From positions 8,452,395 to 8,516,394 of the forward strand of contig CM056584.1 of NCBI GenBank assembly GCA_029721435.1: a stretch of 64,000 bases of DNA, in the 5' to 3' direction. Origin of the DNA: Gymnothorax reevesii (Eukaryota > Chordata > Actinopteri > Anguilliformes > Muraenidae). The notes beneath the pieces were generated by a model. The model saw only the letters and a list, made by a program, of their open reading frames with translations, was not told where the DNA came from and searched no databases. The position numbers and the translations under genes are program-made. Shown one piece after another: positions 37,701 to 50,747 of the stretch (the first letter of the stretch is position 1; every line of letters begins with the position of its first letter).

Positions 37701-40700
37701 ACTAATGCTAACATGTTAATGCTAGCGATCTAATTTGAGTGCTAATATCTGGTCATTTTCATACTGTAAGTGTCCTCTATGATGGGAGTACGGGATCAGA
37801 TGGCATTTCAGCTTAACCCTGCTTGTGTAAAATGGAAATTGAGTGACGTTAATGTTTGAATACTAATGCTAACATGCTAATGCTAGCGATCTAATGTGAG
37901 TGCTAATATCTGGTCATTTTCATACTATACATGTCCTCCATGATGTTAATAGGAGATCAGAAGGCATTTCAGCTTTACCCTGTTTGTGTAAAATGGAAAT
38001 TGAGTGAAGTTAATGTTTAAATGCTAATGCTAACATGCTAATGCTAGCGATCTAATGTGAGTGCTAATATCTGGTCATTTTCATACTATACATGTCCTCT
38101 ATGATGTAAATAGGAGATCAGATGGCATTTCAGCTTAACCCTTCTTGTATAATAAAAAAATTGAGTAATGTTAATGTTTAAATGCTGATGCTAACATGCT
38201 AATGCTAGAAATCTAATGTGAGTGCTAATATCTGGTCATTTTCATACTGTACGTGTCCTCTATGATGGGAGTATGGGATCAGATGGCATTTCAGCTTAAC
38301 CCTGCTTGTGTAAAATGGAAATTGAGTGACGTTAATGTTTGAATGCTAATGCAAACATGCTAATGCTAGCTATCTAATGTGAGTTCTAATATCTGGTCAT
38401 TTTCATACTATACGTGTCCTCTTTGATGTTAATAGGAGATCAGATGGCATTTCAGCTTAACCCTTCTTGTTTAAAATGGAAATTGAGTGATTTTAATGTT
38501 TAAATGCTAATGCTAACATGCTTAAGCTAGCGATCTAATGTGAGTGCTAATACCTGGTCATTTTCATACTGTACGTGTCCTCTATGATGAGAATATGGGA
38601 TCAGATGGCATTTCAGCTTAACCCTTCTTGTGTAAAATGGAAATTGAGTGACATTAATGTTTTAATACTAATGCTAACATGCTAATGCTAGCAATCTAAT
38701 GTGAGTGCTAATATCTGGTCATTTTCATACTATACATGTCCTCTTTGATGTTAATAGGAGATCAGATGGCATTTCAGCTTTACCCTTCTTGTATAATAAA
38801 AAAATTGAGTAATGTTAATGTTTAAATGCTAAAGCTAACATGCTTATGCTAGCGATCTAATGTGAGTTCTAATATCTGGTCATTTTCATACTGTACGTGT
38901 CCTCTATGATGTTAATAGGAGATCAGATGGCATTTCAGCTTAACCCTTCTTGTGTAAAATAGAAATTGAGTGACGTTAATGTTTGAATGCTAATGCTAAC
39001 ATGCTAATGCTAACGATCTAATGTGAGTGCTAATATCTGGTCATTTTCATCCTGTAAGTGTCCTCTATGATGTTAGTATGAGATCAGATGGCATTTCTCC
39101 TTCACCCTTCTTGTATTATAAGCAAATTGGGTAATGTTAATGTTTCAATGCTAATGCTAACATGCTGATGCTAACATGCTAATGCTAGCAATCTAATGTG
39201 AGTGCTAATACCTGGTCATTTTCATACTGTACATGTCTTCTATGATGGGAGTATGGGATCAGATGGCATTTCAGCTTAACCCTGCTTGTGTAAAATGGAA
39301 ATTGAGTGACGTTAATGTTTGAATGCTAATGCTAACATGCTAATGCTAGCGATCTAATGTGAGTGCTAATATCTGGTCATTTTTATACTATACGTGTCCT
39401 CTATGATGTTAATAGGAGATCAGATGGCATTTCAGCTTAACCCTTCTTGTGTAAAATGGAAATTGAGTAATGTTAATGTTTAAATGCTAATGCTAACATG
39501 CTGATGCTAGCGCTCTAATGTGAGTGCTAATATCTGGTCATTTTCATACTGTACGTGTCCTCTATGATGGGAATGTGGGATCAGATGGCATTTCAGCATA
39601 ACCCTGTTTGTGTAAAATGGAAATTGAGTGACGTTAATGTTTAAATGCTAATGCTAACATGCTAATGCTAGCGATCTAATGTGAGTGCTAATATCTGGTC
39701 ATTTTCATACTGTACGTGTCCTCCATGATGTTAGTATGAGATCAGATGGCATTTCTCCTTCACCCTTCTTGTATTATAAGCAAATTGAGTAATGTTAATG
39801 TTTCGATGCTAATGCTAACATGCTGATGCTAACATGCTAATGCTAGCAATCTAATGTGAGTGCTAATACCTGGTCATTTTCATACTGTACAAGTCCTCTA
39901 TGATGGGAGTATGGGATCAGATGGCATTTCAGCTTAACCCTGCTTGTGTAAAATGGAAATTGAGTGACGTTAATGTTTGAATGCAAATGCTAACATGCTA
40001 ATGCTAGTGATCTAATGTGAGTGCTAATACCTGGTCATTTTCATACTGTACATGTCCTCTATGATGGGAGTATGGGATCAGATGGCATTTCAGCTTAACC
40101 CTGCTTGTGTAAAATGGAAATTGAGTGACGTTAATGTTTGAATGCTAATGCTAACATGCTAATGCTAGCTATCTAATGTGAGTTCTAATATCTGGTCATT
40201 TTCATACTATACGTGTCCTCTTTGATGTTAATAGGAGATCAGATGGCATTTCAGCTTAACCCTTCTTGTTTAAAATGGAAATTGAGTGATTTTAATGTTT
40301 AAATGCAAATGCTAACATGCTAAAGCTAGCGATCTAATGTGAGTGCTAATACCTGGTCATTTTCATACTGTACGTGTCCTCTATGATGAGTATATGGGAT
40401 CAGATGGCATTTCATCTTAACCCTGTTTGTGTAAAATGGAAATTGAGTGAAGTTAATGTTTAAATGCTAATGCTAACATGCTAATGCTATCGATCTAATG
40501 TGAGTGCTAATATCTGGTCATTTTCATACTGTACGTGTCCTCTATGATGTTAATAGGAGATCAGATGGCATTTCAGCTTAACCCTTCTTGTGTAAAATGG
40601 AAATTGAGTGACATTAATGTTTTAATACTAATGCTAACATGTTAATGCTAGCGATCTAATGTGAGTGCTAATATCTGGTCATTTTCATACTGTAAGTGTC

Positions 40701-41060
40701 CTCTATGATGGGAGTACGGGATCAGATGGCATTTCAGCTTAACCCTGCTTGTGTAAAATGGAAATTGAGTGACGTTAATGTTTGAATACTAATGCTAACA
40801 TGCTAATGCTAGCGATCTAATGTGAGTGCTAATATCTGGTCATTTTCATAATACACGTGTCCTCTATGATGTTAATAGGAGATCAGAAGGCATTTCAGCT
40901 TTACCCTGTTTGTGTAAAATGGAAATTGAGTGAAGTTAATGTTTAAATGCTAATGCTAACATGCTAATGCTAGCGATCTAATGTGAGTGCTAATATCTGG
41001 TCATTTTCATACTATACATGTCCTCTATGATGTTAATAGGAGATCAGATGGCATTTCAGC
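34640..41060 (+). repeat. Duplicate of 12.34-18.77 kb, about 22.3 kb away
   Basis: Anchors line up at a constant offset of 22295: monomer starts 12440/34735, 12615/34910, 15877/38172, and catacgatacatg at 13505/35800. The copy therefore spans the right part of the mixed zone and the left half of the 46-monomer HOR. Relative to HOR copy 2 the offset is 14819-14820; the one-base change reflects a base deleted in copy 2 (25,131) and intact here (near 39,950). The match stops near 41.06 kb, where cagcttaaccctgcttg replaces cagcttaacccttcttgtataa. It contains long monomers near 34.76, 35.26, 36.24, 36.90, 39.17 and 39.83 kb. Confidence 0.87.
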
Positions 41061-43554
41061 TTAACCCTGCTTGTGTAAAATGGAAATTGAGTGACGTTAA
41101 TGTTTGAATACTAATGCTAACATGCTATTGCTTGCAATCTAATGTGAGTGCTAATATCTGGTCATTTTCATACTGTACGTGTCCTCTATGATGGGAGTAT
41201 GGGATCAGATGGCATTTCTCCTTCACCCTTCTTGTATTATGAGCAAATTGAGTAATGTAAATGTTTCAATGCTAATGCTAACATGCTGATGCTAACATGC
41301 TAATGCTAGCGATCTAATGTGAGTGCTAATAGTTGGTCATTTTCATACTGTACGTGTCCTCTATGATGTTAATTGGAGATCAGATGGCATTTCAGCTTAA
41401 CCCTTCTTGTATAATAAAAAAATTGAGAAATGTTAATGTTTAAATGCTAATGCTAACATGCTAATGCTAGCGATCTAATGTGAGTTCTAATATCTGGTCA
41501 TTTTCATACTATACGTGTCCTCTATGATGTTAATAGGAGATCAGATGGCATTTCAGCTTAACCCTTCTTGTGTAAAATGGAAGTTGTGTGACATTAATGT
41601 TTTAATACTAATGCTAACATGCTAATGCTAGCGATCTAATGTGAGTGCTAATATCTGGTCATTTTCATACTATACATGTCCTCTATGATGTTAATAGGAG
41701 ATCAGATGGCATTTCAGCTTTACCCTTCTTGTATAATAAAAAAAATGAGTAATGTTAATGTTTAAATGCTAAAGCTAACATGCTAATGCTAGCGATCTAA
41801 TGTGAGTTCTAATATCTGGTCATTTTCATACTGTACGTGTCCTCTATGATGTTAATAGGAGATCAGATGGCATTTCAGCTTAACCCTTCTTGTGTAAAAT
41901 GGAAATTGAGTGACATTAATGTTTTAATACTAATGCTAACATGGTAATGCTAGCGATCTAATGTGAGTGCTAATATCTGGTCATTTTCATACTGTAAGTG
42001 TCCTCTATGATGGGAGTACGGGATCAGATGGCATTTCAGCTTAACCCTGCTTGTGTAAAATGGAAATTGAGTGACGTTAATGTTTGAATGCTAATGCTAA
42101 CATGCTAATGCTAGCGATCTAATGTGAGTGCTAATATCTGGTCATTTTCATACTATACGTGTCCTCTATGATGTTAATAGGAGATCAGATGGCATTTCAG
42201 CTTAACCCTTCTTGTGTAAAATGGAAATTGAGTGATGTTAATGTTTAAATGCTAATGCTAACATGCTGATGCTAACATGCTAATGCTAGCAATCTAATGT
42301 GAGTGCTAATACCTGGTCATTTTCATACTGTACATGTCTTCTATGATGGGAGTATGGGATCAGATGGCATTTCAGCTTAACCCTGCTTGTGTAAAATGGA
42401 AATTGAGTGACGTTAATGTTTGAATGCTAATGCTAACATGCTAATGCTAGCGATCTAATGTGAGTGCTAATATCTGGTCATTTTCATACTATACGTGTCC
42501 TCTATGATGTAAATAGGAGATCAGATGGCATTTCAGCTTAACCCTTCTTGTGTAAAATGGAAATTGAGTGATGTTAATGTTTAAATGCTAATGCTAACAT
42601 GCTGATGCTAGCGCTCTAATGTGAGTGCTAATATCTGGTCATTTTCATACTGTACGTGTCCTCTATGATGGGAGTATGGGATCAGATGGCATTTCAGCTT
42701 AACCCTGCTTGTGTAAAATAGAAATTGAGTGATGTTAATGTATGAATGCTAATGCTAACATGCTAATGCTAGCGATCTAATGTGAGTTCTAATATCTGGT
42801 CATTTTCATACTGTAAGTGTCCTCTATAATATTAGTATGAGATCAGATGGCATTTCTCCTTCACCCTTCTTGTATTATGAGCAAATTGAGTAATGTTAAT
42901 GTTTCAATGCTAATGCTAACATGCTGATGCTAACATGCTAATGCTAGCGATCTAATGTGAGTGCTAATAGTTGGTCATTTTCATACTGTATGTGTCCTCT
43001 ATGATGTTAATTGGAGATCAGATGGCATTTCAGCTTAACCCTTCTTGTATAATAAAAAAATTGAGAAATGTTAATGTTTAAATGCTAATGCTAACATGCT
43101 AATGCTAGCGATCTAATGTGAGTTCTAATATCTGGTCATTTTCATACTATACGTGTCCTCTATAATGTTAATAGGAGATCAGATGGCATTTCAGCTTAAC
43201 CCTTCTTGTGTAAAATGGAAATTGTGTGACATTAATGTTTTAATACTAATGCTAACATGCTAATGCTAGCGATCTAATGTGAGTGCTAATATCTGGTCAT
43301 TTTCATACTGTACGTGTCCTCTATGATGTTAATAGGAGATCAGATGGCATTTCAGCTTAACCCTGCTTGTGTAAAATGGAAATTTAGTGACGTTAATGTT
43401 TGAATGCTAATGCTAACATGGCAATGCTAGCGATCTAATGTGAGTGCTAATATCTGGTCATTTTCATACTGTACGTGTCCTCTATGATGGGAGTATGGGA
43501 TCAGATGGCATTTCAGCTTAACCCTGCTTGTGTAAAATGGAAATTGAGTGAAGT
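41060..43554 (+). repeat. Mixed zone leading into the 22-monomer HORs
   Basis: This begins with the gctattgcttgc monomer at 41098, followed by the long monomer with attatgagc and the gctaatagttgg type. From about 41.7 to 42.7 kb it resembles 30.1-31.2 kb in order (aaaaaaaatgag, catggtaatg, gtaagtg with gagtacggg, two long-monomer contexts). From 42.58 kb it takes the path F-G-H-I-J-K (gctgatgctagcgctc, tatgaatg, long, two plain, catggcaatg) that also forms the right half of the 11-monomer HOR. For example the tatgaatg monomers at 42736 and 51742 are 9006 bp apart. Long monomers lie near 41.29, 42.27 and 42.93 kb. Confidence 0.8.
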
Positions 43555-46500
43555 TAATGTTGGAATACTAATGCTAACATGCTTATGCTAGCAATCTATT
43601 GTGAGTGCCAATAGCTGGTGATTTTCATACTGTACGTGTCCTCTATGATTGGAGTATGGGATCAGATGGCATTTCAGCTTAACCCTGCTTGTGTAAAATA
43701 GAAATTGAGTGACGTTAATGTTTGAATGCTAATGCTAACATGCTAATGCTAGTGATCTAATGTGAGTGCTAATATCTGGTCATTTTCATACTGTACGTGT
43801 CCTCTATGATGTTAGTATGAGATCAGATGGAATTTCTCCTTCACCCTTCTTGTATTATAAGCAAATTGAGCAATGTTAATGTTTCGATGCTAATGCTAAC
43901 ATGCTGATGCTAACATGCTAATGCTAGCAATCTAATGTGAGTGCTAATATCTGGTTATTTTCATACTGTACGTGTCCTCTATGATGTTAGTATGAGATCA
44001 GATGGCATTTCTCCTTCACCCTTCTTGTATTATAAGCAAATTGGGTAATGTTAATGTTTCAATGCTAATGCTAACATGCTGATGCTAACATGCTAATGCT
44101 AGCAATCAAATGTGAGTGCTAATACCTGGTCATTTTCATACTGTACATGTCTTTTATGATGGGAGTATGGGATCAGATGGCATTTCAGCTTAACCCTGCT
44201 TGTGTAAAATGGAAATTGAGTGACGTTAATGTTTGAATGCTAATGCTAACATGCTAATGCTAGCGATCTAATGTGAGTGCTAATATCTGGTCATTTTCAT
44301 ACTATACGTGTCCTCTATGATGTTAATAGGAGATCAGATGGCATTTCAGCTTAACCCTTCTTGTGTAAAATGGAAATTGAGTGATGTTAATGTTTCAATG
44401 CTAATGCTAACATGCTGATGCTAGCGCTCTAATGTGAGTGCTAATATCTGGTCATTTTCATACTGTACGTGTCCTCTATGATGGGAATATGGGATCAGAT
44501 GGCATTTCAGCATAACCCTGTTTGTGTAAAATGGAAATTGAGTGGAGTTAATGTTTAAATGCTAATGCTAACATGCTAATGCTAGCGATCTAATGTGAGT
44601 GCTAATATCTGGTCATTTTCATACTATACATGTCCTCCATGATGTGAATAGGAGATCAGATGGCATTTCAGCTTTACCCTGTTTGTGTAAAATGGAAATT
44701 GAGTGAAGTTAATGTTTAAATGCTAATGCTAACATGCTAATGCTAGCGATCTAATGTGAGTGCTAATATCTGGTCATTTTCATACTATACATGTCCTCTA
44801 TGATGTTAATAGGAGATCAGATGGCATTTCAGCTTAACCCTGCTTGTGTAAAATGGAAATTGAGTGACGTTAATGTTTGAATACTAATGCTAACATGCTA
44901 TTGCTTGCAATCTAATGTGAGTGCTAATATCTGGTCATTTTCATACTGTACGTGTCCTCTATGATGGGAGTATGGGATCAGATGGCATTTCTCCTTCACC
45001 CTTCTTGTATTATGAGCAAATTGAGTAATGTTAATGTTTCAATGCTAATGCTAACATGCTGATGCTAACATGCTAATGCTAGCGATCTAATGTGAGTGCT
45101 AATAGTTGGTCATTTTCATACTGTACGTGTCCTCTAGGATGTTAATTGGAGATCAGATGGCATTTCAGCTTAACCCTTCTTGTATAATAAAAAAATTGAG
45201 AAATGTTAATGTTTAAATGCTAATGCTAACATGCTAATGCTAGCGATCTAATGTGAGTTCTAATATCTGGTCATTTTCATACTATACGTGTCCTCTATGA
45301 TGTTAATAGGAGATCAGATGGCATTTCAGCTTAACCCTTCTTGTGTAAAATGGAAGTTGTGTGACATTAATGTTTTAATACTAATGCTAACATGCTAATG
45401 CTAGCAATCTAATGTGAGTGCTAATATCTGGTCATTTTCATACTGTACGTGTCCTCTATGATGTTAATAGGAGATCAGATGGCATTTTAGCTTAACCCTG
45501 CTTGTGTAAAATGGAAATTTAGTGACGTTAAAGTTTGAATGCTAATGCTTACATGCTAATGCTAGTGATCTAATGTGAGTGCTAATATCTGGTCATTTTC
45601 ATACTGTACGTGTCCTCTATGATGTTAGGTTGAGATCAGATGACATTTCTCCTTCACCCTTCTTGTATTATAAGCAAATTGAGTAATGTTAATGTTTCGA
45701 TGCTAATGCTAACATGCTGATGCTAACATGCTAATGCTAGCAATCTAATGTGAGTGCTAATACCTGGTCATTTTCATACTGTACATGTCCTCTATGATGG
45801 GAGTATGGGATCAGATGGCATTTCAGCTTCACCCTGCTTGTGTAAAATGGAAATTGAGGGACATTAATGTTTGAATGCTAATGCTAACATGCTAATGCTA
45901 GCTATCTAATGTGAGTTCTAATATCTGGTCATTTTCATACTATACGTGTCCTCTTTGATGTTAATAGGAGATCAGATGGCATTTCAGCTTAACCCTTCTT
46001 GTTTAAAATGGAAATTGAGTGATTTTAATGTTTAAATGCTAATGCTAACATGCTAAAGCTAGCGATCTAATGTGAGTGCTAATACCTGGTCATTTTCATA
46101 CTGTACGTGTCCTCTATGATGAGAATATGGGATCAGATGGCATTTCAGCTTAACCCTGTTTGTGTAAAATGGAAATTGAGTGAAGTTAATGTTTAAATGC
46201 TTATGCTAACATGCTAATGCTAGCGATCTAATGTGAGTGCTAATATCTGGTCATTTTCATACTGTACGTTTCCTCTATGATGTTAATAGGAGATCAGATG
46301 GCATTTCAGCTTAACCCTTCTTGTGTAAAATGGAAATTGAGTGACATTAATGTTTTAATACTAATGCTAACATGCTAATGCTAGCGATCTAATGTGAGTG
46401 CTAATATCTGGTCATTTTCATACTATACATGTCCTCTATGATGTTAATAGGAGATCAGATGGCATTTCAGCTTTACCCTTCTTGTATAATAAAAAAAATG

Positions 46501-47152
46501 AGTAATGTTAATGTTTAAATGCTAAAGCTAACATGCTAATGCTAGCGATCTAATGTGAGTTCTAATATCTGGTCATTTTCATACTGTACGTGTCCTCTGT
46601 GATGTTAATAGGAGATCAGATGGCATTTCAGCTTAACCCTTCTTGTGTAAAATGGAAATTGAGTGACATTAATGTTTTAATACTAATGCTAACATGCTAA
46701 TGCTAGCGATCTAATGTGAGTGCTAATATCTGGTCATTTTCATACTGTAAGTGTCCTCTATGATGGGAGTACGGGATCAGATGGCATTTCAGCTTAACCC
46801 TGCTTTTGTAAAATGGAAATTGAGTGACGTTAATGTTTGAATGCTAATGCTAACATGCTAATGCTAGCGATCTAATGTGAGTGCTAATATCTGGTCATTT
46901 TCATACTATACGAGTCCTCTATGATGTTAATAGGAGATCAGATGGCATTTCAGCTTAACCCTTCTTGTGTAAAATGGAAATTGAGTGACGTTAATGTTTG
47001 AATGCTAATGCTAACATGGCAATGCTAGCGATCAAATGTGAGTGCTAATATCTGGTCATTTTCATACTGTACGCGTCCTCTATGATGGGAGTATGGGATC
47101 AGATGGCATTTCAGCTTAACCCTGCTTGTGTAAAATGGAAATTGAGTGAAGT
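43555..47152 (+). repeat. 22-monomer HOR, copy 1 (3598 bp)
   Basis: The unit starts at the ttggaatac monomer (with gcttatgc, gcaatctattg and ggtgatttt) and repeats at 47153. Its length of 3598 is 22x161 + 4x14. Order of types: A (ttggaatac), B (gtgatc), C and D (two consecutive long monomers), E (plain), F' (gctgatgctagcgctc with cagcataac), a gtggagtt monomer, one plain, gctattgcttgc, a long one with gctaatagttgg next, and so on, ending with catggcaatg (K). Private changes include cctctagg near 45.13 kb, cctctgtg near 46.59 kb, atacgagtcc near 46.91 kb and gtacgcgtcc near 47.07 kb. Confidence 0.88.
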
Positions 47153-50100
47153 TAATGTTGGAATACTAATGCTAACATGCTTATGCTAGCAATCTATTGT
47201 GAGTGCCAATAGCTGGTGATTTTCATACTGTACGTGTCCTCTATGATTGGAGTATGGGATCAGATGGCATTTCAGCTTAACCCAGCTTGTGTAAAATAGA
47301 AATTGAGTGACGTTAATGTTTGAATGCTAATGCTAACATGCTAATGCTAGTGATCTAATGTGAGAGCTAATATCTGGTCATTTTCATACTGTACGTGTCC
47401 TCTATGATGTTAGTATGAGATCAGATGGAATTTCTCCTTCACCCTTCTTGTATTATAAGCAAATTGAGCAATGTTAATGTTTCGATGCTAATGCTAACAT
47501 GCTGATGCTAACATGCTAATGCTAGCAATCTAATGTGAGTGCTAATATCTGGTCATTTTCATACTGTACGTGTCCTCTATGATGTTAGTATGAGATCAGA
47601 TGGCATTTCTCCTTCACCCTTCTTGTATTATAAGCAAATTGGGTAATGTTAATGTTTCAATGCTAATGCTAACATGCTGATGCTAACATGCTAATGCCAG
47701 CAATCAAATGTGAGTGCTAATACCTGGTCATTTTCATACTGTACATGTCTTCTATGATGGGAGTATGGGATCAGATGGCATTTCAGCTTAACCCTGCTTG
47801 TGTAAAATGGAAATTGAGTGACGTTAATGTTTGAATGCTAATGCTAACATGCTAATGCTAGCGATCTAATGTGAGTGCTAATATCTGGTCATTTTCATAC
47901 TATACGTGTCCTCTATGATGTTAATAGGAGATCAGATGGCATTTCAGCTTAACCCTTCTTGTGTAAAATGGAAATTGAGTGATGTTAATGTTTAAATGCT
48001 AATGCTAACATGCTGATGCTAGCGCTCTAATGTGAGTGCTAATATCTGGTCATTTTCATACTGTACGTGTCCTCTATGATGGGAATATGGGATCAGATGG
48101 CATTTCAGCATAACCCTGTTTGTGTAAAATGGAAATTGAGTGGAGTTAATGTTTAAATGCTAATGCTAACATGCTAATGCTAGCGATCTAATGTGAGTGC
48201 TAATATCTGGTCATTTTCATACTATACATGTCCTCCATGATGTGAATAGGAGATCAGATGGCATTTCAGCTTTACCCTGTTTGTGTAAAATGGAAATTGA
48301 GTGAAGTTAATGTTTAAATGCTAATGCTAACATGCTAATGCTAGCGATCTAATGTGAGTGCTAATATCTGGTCATTTTCATACTATACATGTCCTCTATG
48401 ATGTTAATAGGAGATCAGATGGCATTTCAGCTTAACCCTGCTTGTGTAAAATGGAAATTGAGTGACGTTAATGTTTGAATACTAATGCTAACATGCTATT
48501 GCTTGCAATCTAATGTGAGTGCTAATATCTGGTCATTTTCATACTGTACGTGTCCTCTATGATGGGAGTATGGGATCAGATGGCATTTCTCCTTCACCCT
48601 TCTTGTATTATGAGCAAATTGAGTAATGTTAATGTTTCAATGCTAATGCTAACATGCTGATGCTAACATGCTAATGCTAGCGATCTAATGTGAGTGCTAA
48701 TAGTTGGTCATTTTCATACTGTACGTGTCCTCTATGATGTTAATTGGAGATCAGATGGCATTTCAGCTTAACCCTTCTTGTATAATAAAAAAATTGAGAA
48801 ATGTTAATGTTTAAATGCTAATGCTAACATGCTAATGCTAGCGATCTAATGTGAGTTCTAATATCTGGTCATTTTCATACTATACGTGTCCTCTATGATG
48901 TTAATAGGAGATCAGATGGCATTTCAGCTTAACCCTTCTTGTGTAAAATGGAAATTGTGTGACATTAATGTTTTAATACTAATGCTAACATGCTAATGCT
49001 AGCGATCTAATGTGAGTGCTAATATCTGGTCATTTTCATACTGTACGTGTCCTCTATGATGTTAATAGGAGATCAGATGGCATTTTAGCTTAACCCTGCT
49101 TGTGTAAAATGGAAATTTAGTGACGTTAAAGTTTGAATGCTAATGCTTACATGCTAATGCTAGTGATCTAATGTGAGTGCTAATATCTGGTCATTTTCAT
49201 ACTGTACGTGTCCTCTATGATGTTAGGTTGAGATCAGATGACATTTCTCCTTCACCCTTCTTGTATTATAAGCAAATTGAGTAATGTTAATGTTTCGATG
49301 CTAATGCTAACATGCTGATGCTAACATGCTAATGCTAGCAATCTAATGTGAGTGCTAATACCTGGTCATTTTCATACTGTACATGTCCTCTATGATGGGA
49401 GTATGGGATCAGATGGCATTTCAGCTTCACCCTGCTTGTGTAAAATGGAAATTGAGTGACATTAATGTTTGAATGCTAATGCTAACATGTTAATGCTAGC
49501 TATCTAATGTGAGTTCTAATATCTGGTCATTTTCATACTATACGTGTCCTCTTTGATGTTAATAGGAGATCAGATGGCATTTCAGCTTAACCCTTCTTGT
49601 TTAAAATGGAAATTGAGTGATTTTAATGTTTAAATGCTAATGCTAACATGCTAAAGCTAGCGATCTAATGTGAGTGCTAATACCTGGTCATTTTCATACT
49701 GTACGTGTCCTCTATGATGAGAATATGGGATCAGATGGCATTTCAGCTTAACCCTGTTTGTGTAAAATGGAAATTGAGTGAAGTTAATGTTTAAATGCTT
49801 ATGCTAACATGCTAATGCTAGCGATCTAATGTGAGTGCTAATATCTGGTCATTTTCATACTGTACGTTTCCTCTATGATGTTAATAGGAGATCAGATGGC
49901 ATTTCAGCTTAACCCTTCTTGTGTAAAATGGAAATTGAGTGACATTAATGTTTTAATACTAATGCTAACATGCTAATGCTAGCAATCTAATGTGAGTGCT
50001 AATATCTGGTCATTTTCATACTATACATGTCCTCTATGATGTTAATAGGAGATCAGATGGCATTTCAGCTTTACCCTTCTTGTATAATAAAAAAAATGAG

Positions 50101-50747
50101 TAATGTTAATGTTTAAATGCTAAAGCTAACATGCTAATGCTAGCGATCTAATGTGAGTTCTAATATCTGGTCATTTTCATACTGTACGTGTCCTCTATGA
50201 TGTTAATAGGAGATCAGATGGCATTTCAGCTTAACCCTTCTTGTGTAAAATGGAAATTGAGTGACATTAATGTTTTAATACTAATGCTAACATGCTAATG
50301 CTAGCGATCTAATGTGAGTGCTAATATCTGGTCATTTTCATACTGTAAGTGTCCTCTATGATGGGAGTACGGGATCAGATGGCATTTCAGCTTAACCCTG
50401 CTTTTGTAAAATGGAAATTGAGTGACGTTAATGTTTGAATGCTAATGCTAACATGCTAATGCTAGCGATCTAATGTGAGTGCTAATATCTGGTCATTTTC
50501 ATACTATACGTGTCCTCTATGATGTTAATAGATCAGATGGCATTTCAGCTTAACCCTTCTTGTGTAAAATGGAAATTGAGTGACGTTAATGTTTGAATGC
50601 TAATGCTAACATGGCAATGCTAGCGATCTAATGTGAGTGCTAATATCTGGTCATTTTCATACTGTACGTGTCCTCTATGATGGGAGTATGGGATCAGATG
50701 GCATTTCAGCTTAACCCTGCTTGTGTAAAATGGAAATTGAGTGAAGT
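47153..50747 (+). repeat. 22-monomer HOR, copy 2 (3595 bp)
   Basis: Monomer starts are 47153, 47314, 47475 (long), 47650 (long), 47825, 47986, 48147, 48308, 48469, 48630 (long), 48805, 48966, 49127, 49288 (long), 49463, 49624, 49785, 49946, 50107, 50268, 50429 and 50587. The order is the same as in copy 1 and they share gtacgtttcc (46,266 and 49,864). This copy is 3 bp shorter because of a private deletion: near 50,530 ttaatagatc replaces ttaataggagatc. The shared but rare variants show that the two copies descend from one duplicated unit and have since acquired private changes. Confidence 0.88.
50525..50535 (+). other. Private 3-bp deletion in a monomer
   Basis: The sequence reads ttaatagatc where sister monomers read ttaataggagatc. 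It is the only 3-bp indel I located and accounts for the 3595-bp length of the second 22-monomer unit. It is useful as a unique landmark for reads. Confidence 0.85.
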
